Assembly (NCBI GenBank): GCA_015680685.1
Contig: MNCI01023689.1
Coordinates: 133,539 to 197,538 of the forward strand
From: Gnetum montanum
Lineage: Eukaryota; Streptophyta; Gnetopsida; Gnetales; Gnetaceae
DNA: 64,000 nt
Direction: 5' to 3'
The position numbers and the translations under genes were made by a program. Positions 50,001 through 58,439 of this stretch are shown piece by piece. Below the pieces are notes generated by a model. It did not search any database, had not been told where the DNA came from, and worked only from the letters and a program-made list of their open reading frames with translations. Position 1 is the stretch's first letter. Each line of letters begins with the position of its first letter.

Positions 50001-52471
50001 ATTGTTCATTTGATGTATTTGTTGATTAACTGTTCAGACTTAAGAATGAACAAGATACTGAAATGGTAACCATGTTCATAATTTCCATAATGATTAAAAA
50101 AATAAAAATAAAATCCTGTTATCTAGCAATAAACTGGGATATACAGGTATGCAAAGTTAATGCACGTTTCAAAATATTGTTAATTTTTTTACTTATTAAA
50201 AAAAGGATTATTGACTTTATATTTTTATAATTCTATTGCTTAAATCAAATTAAGAGTAAAAGTTAATAAGCATGAAATAAGATTAGTTATAAAAAGGCTG
50301 AAACTATATTCTGTCCAATAAAACCCTATGCTGTTTATATGTACGTAACAAAAGACTTTAGTTTTGGTTTCAGTTGCATAAATCTAACTGTATAAAGGTA
50401 TCATTTGTTTAATACAACTTGTGCAGATATATTAATGGGCTTCTTGTAGGAAAAGACCAATTAAAGAAATAAATAACATTCCTTAATTGCATGTAGTGTA
50501 GACCACATCTTTGATTTCCCTTGATCGACAAACATATAATGCCAGTTTTTACAAGTAAATCACCTAGAGAAAGATATGGAGGTTTGGTAGAAACAGAAAC
50601 TTTATATTGCAAAGCTTACATGCATATTGATTACATTGGACCCTGAAATATTGAATTGGCAGAGATACTGGGAAAGAACTTTGATAGATCTTGAAAGCAC
50701 TGGAAAATATTCGGTAAAAGGTCAAGAAGCCTTACCAATTTGTTAAACAGTAACACCTTGATTCCCCTGCTTGGTTTAACTCATATAGGCCAACCAAGGA
50801 GATATGCTATCACATGGTTCTGTATGCTTTGGATCATTTTTAATTTGCTAATATTTTCTTTGCCCTGCATTGTTGCTGTATAGTTGGATCTCTAGGAAAG
50901 CTTCAACCTGGAATTTGAACATTAAGATGTGGATTAATTTTATGCCTTAGAAGAATTCAATGTCTTAAATTATACATATATCTATAATTGCATTTCAAAT
51001 AATTATGGAAAAATTCCAAGAAATGGTATTTAAAACATAAAAGCTATTTTAAGCTAATGACAATAATTAAGATTTGACAGTGTTTTATCTAGAGGTACAA
51101 AAATAGAGATGCTACACTGCAACATTTGCCTTGTTGATTGTAAAATGTTATTTTAAAGGTGCATTATCTTTTATCAACTGCTCATTTTTGCCAATGAGAG
51201 TGGCTCAATTCGAAATTTGTTACTCTGCAAGTAATAATTTTTTCAGTAAGTTTGTTGACCATGTCTTGGGGTAAATATGGTCTAGTTTCAATTTCTACAA
51301 TACCTGACATGCATCTTTTGAAATTGAAACCATTTTTAATTATATCCAAACCCTATGGATCTATTCGACCAGTTCAATTTCAAATAATCTTTGCACAAAG
51401 CTTGTATATCTCAATATACAACCTCTTGAAATCAAGCGTGTAACTTGAGAATATCTTCTAAATCTCTCTTCAGCTTGTTTCTTTAGATGAGATGTTTGTT
51501 TTTCATCTCAAATTCTAGAATAGAAAGTTTAAATCTAAATGTTTTATATGTAATCCTAGAATAAAAGAGTTTAAATCTAAATATTTTATATTAAGGCTAT
51601 GGCAAGCACTTTTGGTCGCCTTTTAAGAGTTTGAGTTGTGTTTAAGGGTTAAATTTCGGTTCTGACAACCCCCAATTGTTGGCAGCTGATTGTATAATTA
51701 CCGCTGAATTCATCAAGAATACCTATCTGAAATTTGTTTTTTATTGTTCATTAAACACTAGCAATCATATGAAAGAACTCTACCTAATTGAAGCTGAAAC
51801 TGAGCTGTTTTATTATGTCCATTATGTGCATGTGGCGACTTAGTTATTTGGAGCGTTTAATTACTTATTGATACATTTATTATTATGAGATTTAAGTGTG
51901 CTCTCTCCAAGCATGTTTAGTTGGGTGTGTATAACAACACTACAAATTCCATTCACAACACCAGTTACGGCTTTAATTGCTTTCTTTTTATTTTGCAGTA
52001 TATTATCTTATACTATATTCAAGAACATTTTCGTGTCATCCATGAAGTCTAGATTCAAGTTCTTTTGAATCTTATGTCGTTAATGATTAATAGATGCTCT
52101 TCATGGAACTCAACGTGAATTCATCAAAGCTTACAAAATTTGTTCCATTTATGTTAATGTAGGCGTTAGGTGTTTTCTACTGCTTTTACTTAATTGTTAA
52201 TGAAGATATCGGGTTTTAGTAGCCGTGGATAGTTAAATGATAAAAGTTTTTGCACTGCAGCTACTGGAATGCTGATCTATGGAAGGAATTTTTCATGACA
52301 CTTCTGAATGTGAAAAGTTGCAACGAGAATCCGAACTTGGGCCTATTAAGGAGAAAATTTGAAGACTATTTGTCAAGCAGTGGGAAGTTTAGAAGTAAGC
52401 TAAAATCCTTGCTGCAGATTCAAAAATCGTTCACCAATTACCCAAACAAACGGCCAAAGGTTTACAAATAA
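35037..52471 (+). CDS. BUB1: BUB1 spindle-checkpoint serine/threonine kinase, 14 exons, about 523 aa
   Basis: Exons: 35037-35086, 35177-35315, 35435-35592, 35696-35783, 36575-36676, 36777-36864, 38194-38297, 38385-38456, 38573-38662, 38772-38929, 40621-40675, 40789-40923, 41006-41127, 52261-52471. All phases join without a stop. The start is the first in-frame ATG after upstream stops, with G at -3 and +4. Residues about 1-140 form the Mad3/BUB1 TPR homology region ([41 protein letters not shown]). NPWSIKTI follows, then the kinase domain with Gly loop G220-E-G-G-F, K243, E252, catalytic HGDLKPDN 336-343, DFG 374-376 and a C-lobe to the stop. All key residues are kept, so it should be active. 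The family acts at kinetochores to delay anaphase and protect centromeric cohesion. The length suits the short plant form without the long central region. Introns 4, 6, 10 and 13 are long; 13 contains a retrotransposon. It is not BUBR1/MAD3, because the kinase is present and catalytic. Exons 1 and 4 are the least certain. Confidence 0.93.
38930..40620 (+). other. BUB1 intron 10, GC-AG type
   Basis: The exon ends GAAG and the intron starts GCAAGC, the usual context for GC donors. No GT lies nearby that keeps the frame. It ends TTTTTTATAG. Using GC, the codon AG|T is completed and [11 protein letters not shown] reads through. It also holds a SINE and two small tandem duplications (39578-39637 and about 40026-40120). 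Confidence 0.85.
39377..39575 (+). repeat. tRNA-derived SINE candidate in BUB1 intron 10
   Basis: Box A-like GGCATAACTCACTTAGAG at 39381-39398 and box B AGGTTTGAATCC at 39426-39437, spaced as in a tRNA-derived Pol III promoter. The 3' end is estimated. Confidence 0.55.
41890..41985 (-). repeat. tRNA-derived SINE candidate 1 in BUB1 intron 13
   Basis: The minus strand shows box A TAGCCTAGTGGTAAAAGTC (41972-41954) and box B-like ATCAGTCAATTCCAC (41931-41917). The head resembles a tRNA gene without a cloverleaf that could mature. Confidence 0.6.
42000..42085 (-). repeat. tRNA-derived SINE candidate 2 in BUB1 intron 13
   Basis: The minus strand shows a box A-like stretch (TTTAAGTAGTTAGCTTCTTG, about 42070-42051) and box B CCGGTTTGAATC (42020-42009). 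Confidence 0.5.
43111..43675 (-). repeat. 3' LTR of the chromovirus
   Basis: 565 bp on the plus strand from TGTAACAATG to CTCTCTCACA, preceded by TTTAT. Confidence 0.95.
43676..43690 (-). other. Polypurine tract of the chromovirus
   Basis: The minus strand reads AAGCAGGGGAGGAT and then the LTR start TGTGAG. Confidence 0.8.
44345..44614 (-). pseudogene. Integrase C-terminal end and chromodomain
   Basis: [16 protein letters not shown] is the standard integrase tail. Further on, [28 protein letters not shown] gives the chromodomain core. The stop (near 44417) takes the place of the conserved Trp (TGG to TAG). Chromodomains in these elements bind histone marks and steer integration. Confidence 0.88.
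44640..45730 (-). pseudogene. Integrase core of the chromovirus
   Basis: The HHCC finger is complete ([12 protein letters not shown] ... [10 protein letters not shown], within 45730-45353). The first catalytic Asp is present ([10 protein letters not shown]) and the second is likely (IVSD). The region that should read HPQTDGQTE reads HPQTDDQTK (near 45090-45125), so the DDE Glu is Lys. Several stops. Confidence 0.87.
45761..46327 (-). pseudogene. RNase H of the chromovirus
   Basis: A 188-codon open stretch: RT connection ([21 protein letters not shown]), then the RNase H blocks [36 protein letters not shown] and [17 protein letters not shown]. The catalytic Asp, Glu and Asp positions are preserved. 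Confidence 0.9.
46330..47048 (-). pseudogene. Reverse transcriptase of the chromovirus
   Basis: The open part 47048-46671 reads [39 protein letters not shown] and [15 protein letters not shown], the Ty3 fingers and palm. The part with the catalytic box continues on the minus strand at about 46520-46600 with damage. Confidence 0.9.
47055..47528 (-). pseudogene. Protease region of the chromovirus
   Basis: A 157-codon frame with [20 protein letters not shown], the hydrophobic part of a chromovirus protease, then the linker to RT. A G14 run and three N (47483-47500) fall where the protease N-terminus should be, so the active site cannot be read. Confidence 0.75.
47506..47727 (-). pseudogene. gag nucleocapsid zinc knuckle of the chromovirus
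   Basis: [13 protein letters not shown] is a CX2CX3HX4C knuckle, the RNA-binding nucleocapsid end of gag. It is separated from the main gag frame by a stop or shift near 47750. Confidence 0.85.
47754..48995 (-). CDS. gag capsid ORF of the chromovirus (413 codons, open)
   Basis: The longest open frame in the window. The likely real start is an internal Met ([13 protein letters not shown], about residue 30 of the open frame). A coiled-coil Leu/Glu-rich segment (residues about 90-190) precedes the retrotransposon gag domain (residues about 200-360: [47 protein letters not shown]). The tail is basic. A gag frame this open in a copy whose pol is broken may be chance survival. Confidence 0.88.
   Translation of the reverse strand: MWFVRLPFSTSASHSSFEGGLLLSSLLGNMEPCGLSDMADVQANPEIEAETKLGQDETKFQTLWDHVKAIDEALAYPGPENTDAIHHILRDVDLPQEKMELRSKDKVKVAKAKVSILEGCLDHMINLYKDLFGSLEEAQTKASLVGDLIGRVKVLEDALVGVNQELFDLKIENTILKSSLVGHLAKEQVAMARIKAREPSSYDGERNDVKIDVFLHDVEMYTNTEGVPVAQKVSTTSQFLIGSAKLWSLSLLCAQEKGTATEKVETWDRFKATLIKQFRLGNSEWVARTKLETLKHSRKLEDYINSFQELMLLIPNMGDQGHFFKFVNGLQPWAQMELRRRGIDSLTEATAVAGTFLDFKATKPNKGKPRKGKHVTPSHSQRIDTSSIKGGNTFKSVQQGSHPMGGTLGNQGS
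49046..49058 (-). other. Primer binding site of the chromovirus
   Basis: The minus strand reads TAGTATCAAAGCC two bases inside the LTR, 11 of 13 to the initiator tRNA-Met site TGGTATCAGAGCC. Confidence 0.85.
49061..49624 (-). repeat. 5' LTR of the chromovirus
   Basis: 564 bp, TGTAACAACG to CTACCTCTCACA on the plus strand, followed by the TTTAT target duplicate. Confidence 0.95.
49715..49800 (+). repeat. Weak SINE candidate in BUB1 intron 13
   Basis: A box B-like AAGTTCAATCCC (49769-49780) follows a poor box A-like TTGGTAATACTTGTG. This is only suggestive. Confidence 0.3.
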
Positions 52472-52505
52472 TTCTTATCTTTAAAATATGAGTTTCGAAT
52501 CTTTA

Positions 52506-52511
52506 AATAAA
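52506..52511 (+). terminator. Candidate BUB1 polyadenylation signal
   Basis: AATAAA 35 bases after the BUB1 stop codon. A second copy lies at 52570-52575. Confidence 0.45.
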
Positions 52512-52579
52512 TTGAATGGTTTTGTTCATTTTGCCCTTTGAAATTCTGAGCGCTTTTGTTATGTTAATCAATAAAACTG

Positions 52580-53240
52580 CAATAAGTTTAATTTCAAAAT
52601 GCATTTCAATGCTCGTTACATTGATTATATTTGTGTATGTCGTTAGTGATGTCAGAGCAAGTGCTCTGGCAGTGTGTATAACTTTTTTAATTAATGAAAA
52701 TTTTAGGCCGGCTAGAGCTCATGTGTGTCTATTTTATGGCGCAATTCTATGTTATAGTATTGTTAAGCTAAATTGTGAATTCTTTATGCCATGTCAACAT
52801 ACTTATTTTTTGCCTTGTTCTTGTTCTCGGATGAAACGATTTTCTGCACAGTTGATGGGCATTCAATTGCCATGATTTATTTGTTCCACAAAAATACCAA
52901 ATTTGTTTATTTGGGATGATAGTTATGAATATTCACTTTTTAAGTGGTCAACTAAATCGTACTGTTTCTTAGAAAAAGCATGGACCGTAAACGTAATAAA
53001 TATCTCACTCCAGAGTGGAAGGTACAATGAATTATTAAATCCCCCCATTAGTTCTGGTAGTGTTTGTATCGGCCTTTCAATAAACCATTGCTTTCTGGTA
53101 GTTTTTACATGCATATAAATATATTGATTTCTTTGGCCTCTCTGTAACGTTATTTATTCTATATTCTATAAGCAAATTGAAATGGACCCTTGGATCTATC
53201 TAATTTTTGGATCTATCTAATTTCTTAAAAATTGATAGCG
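52580..53240. other. BUB1 3' flank
   Basis: AT-rich. A hydrophobic 119-codon plus-strand frame (52516-52875) overlaps the predicted 3' UTR and has no recognisable domain, so it is not called as a gene. Confidence 0.4.
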
Positions 53241-53244
53241 TAGT

Positions 53245-53316
53245 GCCACCTAGTGGAATCAAACTTATGATTAGGGTTACCAAACCAAGAGTTTTACAAC
53301 TAAGTTAACTCCTCAT
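53245..53316 (-). repeat. tRNA-derived SINE candidate downstream of BUB1
   Basis: The minus strand reads a tRNA-like head: box A GTTAACTTAGTTGTAAAAC (about 53310-53292) and box B AAGTTTGATTCC (53266-53255), with GGTTTGGTAACCC between. A 3' end was not defined. Confidence 0.55.
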
Positions 53317-53799
53317 TTATGTTAAATGATTTATAGTATAAGGTGAAGATTTAGTTAAAATATTTATGTTTTGGAACAAACAATGGTTAATGGTTAGACT
53401 ATAAATGTTATAATTAATGAATGAGATGATTTAAAAACCATTCATGATGATAGTGTATTTGAAAAATAGAATAAGAATAAATTCTCTACTCAAAAGAAGT
53501 CAATATGTCTTGTTAAATGTTAAACTCATATATTGTATGCTTATGGGAAAGCTAGTGGGGGGATGTCCTATAAGAAATACAACTTGTAAGAAATAAAAAT
53601 GTGAAGCTTGCCCTTTTTGTCTAATGATCTATTAACTAGTGTTGTTAATGCTATATTTCTTAGATTGCTATGAATATGCAAAAGAATAATTTTTATGATT
53701 AAGTTATTAGTTAGTTTAATTCTATATTTATGATTTGGCTAAGAGAATTTTTTTCTTTTTCAAAGTAATGAAATTTGAGAATTGATTCATGTTGAAAAA

Positions 53800-56079
53800 A
53801 AATCAAAACTAGTGTTAAATAATTCTTTCCATGGTAGTTTAGTTTTAAAGCTTTGCCATTACATACCCATAACAAGTTACATGAAAAAGTTCATTAGTGT
53901 TATTGATGAGCTATTACATATCTATAATAATTCCTATGAAAAAGTGTCTCTTTGTCTAGCATTTTCTACTCCACAAGGTGAAGAGGGTGATGTAGATCTA
54001 GTCTTGTAGTTCTCACATTTATGCTTGTGATAGAATTTCCTATTGTGGGACCTTGGACTTCCTCTTGCAACTAAATTAATAGGAGATTGGTAATATTGCC
54101 TAGTTGCATAATGGAAGCAGGATCATTACCATAGGCAATATTACATGATTTAGCTTGCCTTGGTTGTGGTTGCCTAGGTATCCTACCTTGCATAGGACTA
54201 GGGAGTAGAAGTTGTTGCTATTGTTGCTAGCAAGCTTGGTTGGTAGGGTTTCTTGAAATGTGCAAGTATGATTAAGGTATCATTGATGGGGGTTGGTAAG
54301 CACTTGCTTATGCACCATAAAAGCATGGATTGATGGGAAACATTGTTGTTACTGCATTGGAGTTAGAAGATTCCATGGAGTAGCACCCCAAGGATTTGAA
54401 GCTTGTCATTGTTGGTATTGTTGTATGGGTGTGGATAAGCACCACCAAGATAGTATAAGTGACTAGGCTATGGGATCCTCCTTGTTTGTCTTTTGACAAA
54501 TTTGAGATTTAAAGGCATCCCAAATTATTTAATCTTACCAATCGTGTAAGCCATGATTGGGTAGCATTGTGAATCATGAGAATTTGTGTAGTATTTGTAG
54601 AGATCCTTATCATCGAAGGATGAGGAAGCCTCATTCGAATCTTTTTGAATGCTCTTAGAATGAGAAAGTTTGCCTTTACCATTGGCATCATACCTCTTTC
54701 AACATTCATGTGGCACACTTGCTCTGGTTACAACTTTAACAACCTTACCCTTGATGTCCTTAAGAGTAGTGGTTATCTTTTCATCCATCTTGTTCTAAAC
54801 TTGCTTCACATGGTGGGCCAAGTTTATCAAGACCTTGTTTGTTGTGACTTGATCTTGTGCTAAGACCTCAACCTTAGTGAGAGTTTTAATGGTATCTTCA
54901 ATTTTTTTAGCTTTGTGTCTATGCATTGGGTTGCAATTGTACTATTTAGCTGATTGTTGCTTTTGTCACTCACCTTCCATGTTAGGAATGGTGTCTAAGA
55001 GCACATTGATTCGGGCCATAGACTTTTCATGAAATTGGCCCATTGCATACATGTTTACATGCTTTTTTGTCTCCTTCCTTAGGTCTTCTACAATATGCAT
55101 TAATTAGTCTCTTTGGCTAAAACCATCATTTAGATAGCAATGAATAGTTTTCATGTATCTTTTCCATGGCAATGTTAAGAGGTTCACGGGTTCCTTGCCT
55201 TCATTTGGCCATCTTCTTCTAGATGTTTGAAATTTGGGCATAGGTCTAAATTTGGCATAGACGATTTTGACCATATCAGCCCATCTAAGCGGCAAATATA
55301 TATACAAGGTGTTCTCATGTTTGATAAAGGTGTGGGGAAACAACTACAACTTCTACCAATTGCTTATGATTCCTTGAAGATAGCAAGCATTGTCAAAGGC
55401 TTGGCTTACATGTAAAGCTGGGGATCAGTACTAGTTTATACGTTGGTACATTAGTTATGTTGATTTGTTTGATTTTGCTGTCATGAACATGCTCCCTTGG
55501 AATATGTACAACTTCAGTTAACTTGTGATAGTAACTCCAGTCAAACAAAGAGGAATCATCATCATCATTGAAAAGTTTAGAAAAATGCAAGTGCTAGAAC
55601 TTGGGAAGGAGATCATCATTTTGAATTTGAGTTAAACCTCTATTGATAACCTCTAACCATGGGCTTTCATGGCAAAGTGGCCCTTTGTCCTTCTTATCTG
55701 CTTGAGCTTCTTGGTTTTCATTTGAATGATCAGATGAAAAGCTATAGCTAGCCTCTTTCTTTGCCATTTGATTATGAAGATCTTGCATGTACAAAGGCTC
55801 ATATTCATTGTAGATAGGTTTATGAGCTTTGTACGATGCATGTTCATCCTCTAGCCACATGTTGATTAGGGCATGTTTAAGATCATCGAGTGTGTCCATG
55901 ATTGGGTTCTTAGAGAATCAACCATGAGCATCTCTTCATCTTTCCTACTTATCTTGGTGATAAGCCAACACAGCCAATGGAAGGGTTAGATTCTTTGAAT
56001 GCTCAAAGGTAATAAAAGCCCTTCATTTTTTTGGTGCATTTCTTGATGTCTTTGGTGGGCTCTTAGCATTATCTGCCAT
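53800..56079 (-). pseudogene. gag of element 6
   Basis: A possible start ATG is at 56079-56077 (MADNAKSPPKT). Readable parts are 55899-55594 (an acidic N-terminal domain with YNEYEPLYMQDLHNQM), a capsid-like REPLNIAMEKIHENY near 55190-55120, and a Q/N-rich tail. Many stops. Confidence 0.6.
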
Positions 56080-56186
56080 CTTGTTTGTGTTCACAACTTA
56101 CATTGAACACTAAGAAATACACACTTGATCTCAATAAATGTTAAATCAAGAATATACAAGTATTTCTAGACAATTCACTAACACCT

Positions 56187-56204
56187 TCCTTGACAATGGT
56201 GCTA
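56187..56204 (-). other. Primer binding site of element 6
   Basis: The minus strand reads TAGCACCATTGTCAAGGA. It matches TGGCGCCGTTGCCGGGGA apart from G-to-A and C-to-T changes. Confidence 0.7.
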
Positions 56205-56205
56205 A

Positions 56206-57370
56206 TGATAGGGATCTTTCCAGTTTTGAACCAATGGGATTTTATCATACAAATCATAGTGCGATCCAGTCATAAGCTTCGAAGATAATGTTGAGTGGAT
56301 TGCCAAGAACACTCATGTATATCATTGTGTTCAAGACATATAAAAGAGATTATAATATATATAATATAAATGAAACTTGTGTTGCCACGGTGGGAGATAA
56401 AGAAAAATATTTACAATTTTATGTTTTATGATTTTTATGGATTTGAGAATTATAAAGAAATACAAACAATAATAAACACACATGCATTGCAATCCCTTCT
56501 AGGAACAAGCACAATACTTGTGTTGCAATCCCTCCTAGGGATAGGTGTAAAACTACACACAAAATATAAATAAAGTGGCTCTTAGTGACAACCTTGATGG
56601 TCCAACATTATGCCATACAATTATGATCTCCTTGGATAAGGATGAATTGTAGTAGGTTAAGAAAATGAAAACTAAATAAATATTTTTATGGTTTCAGTGT
56701 TTTATACTTTTTATAATTTGTGTTTAAGGCATCAATAATAAAATGAGAAAAAACCATAAACCCTATTCATTACACAAACATTGGATTTTGCATCGACCAA
56801 ATGGTCACGGGTTATGTAAGTACAATAGCACTTTGATGAAGTCTAGCTACACTTGTGAAAGTAACAACTCAAAACACACATAAAATAAGGAAGGAAATCA
56901 ACTTATCTAAATTGGATGCCAAAAGCCAAAAGAAAACGTAGAAAATTAAGTTGTTTAGTGTGAGAGCTAATCCTAGATATTTATAGTTTTCATGTGAATA
57001 TAAATGAGATTTGTTAGCACCTAGGCATCAATAGAGACTTGTCAACGTAAATTGAATTGACCTTGGATGTATGACAGACAAAGTTAATCAAACTAGGCTT
57101 ACCGTGAAGGTGCATTAGTATCCCTATGCTGACATAGGGGATGCACTGATGCAAGGTAGTCAATGCATCCCCCAAATTACACTTTGCTCTTTTGATTTCG
57201 GGTGCAAGTGAAAACCCAAGGAAGTATACCAGAATGATCCTAAGATAGTCAAATGAAGTTGGAGTCATCCTAGAAACTTTGGAATTTTGCATATACCCTT
57301 GAAGTATGACCTAGGAGGCAAGGGTGCATCTCAAAAGGCTAAGAACCTTTATTGAATATGCTAGACTATA
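56206..57370 (-). repeat. 5' LTR of element 6 (right end uncertain)
   Basis: It starts TGATAGGGATC next to the primer site. A TATA-like box is read on the minus strand near 56980-56990 (AACTATAAATATC), so U3 extends right towards element 4. Confidence 0.55.
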
Positions 57371-57378
57371 AACATAAG

Positions 57379-58268
57379 TGATGAGCAGCAAGTATCCCCT
57401 ATGCCCAACCATACAAATCACAAGCATTTACTAATGATCCAGTTGAATTCCATAGACTTAGTTACTTAGGTTGCCAATATCCTTAAATAGTGAATCATGT
57501 AGTTGCAAGTCACTATCTTCTTAATTCACACTTGTGTTTTAATTGTGCATATGGTTAAGGCATAGGATGTTAGTTTTTATGTTTATTTTATTATTATTTC
57601 TTCTAATTGCTTGGTGATTAAATAGAAGTTTAATGATTGAATTATTCAACTAATCAAATATCTCATTAACTATCTTAATGTGGAGTATCCATTCCCATTT
57701 ACTGTACACATCTTGAATTGGTACTAGTGCTCTTGGGTTACCAAGTGTGTACTATTGGGCATACCAAGTATTCATCATTGGGATTACCAAGTGTAATGTC
57801 TTATGTTCAAAATATTTGTACTCACACGTTTATAAATGATAATATTAATTAATTAATTAAGAATAGTAATGTAAAGCACATGTAATGTAAGGTGTTGAAA
57901 AGAAACAATAACTAGTATTAGTGTTGCAGTGGATGTAGGAAATTTTAATTTTATTGTCGATCATGCTAATTTGTTTAGGTACATGAGCACTTGAATAAAA
58001 CATCGCACAATCTCATAAATCCATGTTGTGGGCATTCAGAGGGAAAATATTCTAACTCTCAAGGGAAGAAACTGCAAGAGTTCAGTTAAAACTAAGATCA
58101 AAAGGTGCCATAAATGCAAGGGATGCATGCATTCATATAGGCAATGACTACGTTAGTGTCGACATATTTATGTCAATGTATCTTAGCATGTGTCGATGGG
58201 GATACACCAAAGAAGTTGCATTGACAAGCATTTTTTGATGCAACCTATCTTATTAATGTTTCATCATA
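57379..58268 (-). repeat. 3' LTR of element 4
   Basis: 890 bp, TGATGAGCAGCAAGT to TTTCATCA. It is closest to the LTR of element 0. It is preceded by ATAAG, the possible target duplicate whose partner is off the window. Confidence 0.85.
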
Positions 58269-58283
58269 CCCTTAAGATTGATT
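58269..58283 (-). other. Degenerate polypurine tract of element 4
   Basis: The minus strand reads TCAATCTTAAGGGTA against the LTR. It corresponds to CAGTCATGGGGGTA of the other copies with several changes. Confidence 0.55.
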
Positions 58284-58439
58284 GAAAACTCGTCCTTGAG
58301 CAAAACAATTTGGGATTGAGTTTGTTACAAACTTTGAGAAACAATAGAATTTATTAACATAAAGACAAACAGACAAACTCTAATTGACTTTGAATGCAAG
58401 ATTGTACAATATTACAAAAATGAATGGCCATTACAAAAA

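Larger units (their letters stand above)
41128..52260 (+). other. BUB1 intron 13 (11,133 bp)
   Basis: Donor ACG|GTATGG, acceptor CACTGCAG|C, joining phase 2 to the final exon to restore an Arg codon before YWNADLW. It contains two or three SINE candidates and a complete chromodomain Ty3 element in antisense. The sequence at 49630-52260 apart from these is AT-rich with no recognised gene. Confidence 0.9.
53780..57378 (-). mobile_element. Element 6: Athila-like relic with gag and 5' LTR
   Basis: A 5' LTR begins at 56206, next to a decayed tRNA-Asp-type primer site (56187-56204). A degenerate gag lies to the left. No pol or 3' LTR is seen before BUB1. The LTR belongs to a different subfamily from elements 1-3. 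Its right boundary, somewhere between 57050 and 57378, and the left end of the relic are uncertain. Confidence 0.65.

Noticed and set aside
35037-52471. Assignment as BUBR1/MAD3
   Set aside because: Plant MAD3/BUBR1 proteins lack the kinase domain. Here the Lys, HGD and DFG motifs are all present, which fits BUB1.
52516-52875. 119-codon hydrophobic plus-strand frame after BUB1
   Set aside because: It overlaps the expected BUB1 3' UTR and polyadenylation signals, shows no known domain, and AT-rich DNA yields such Leu/Ile/Phe-rich frames by chance.
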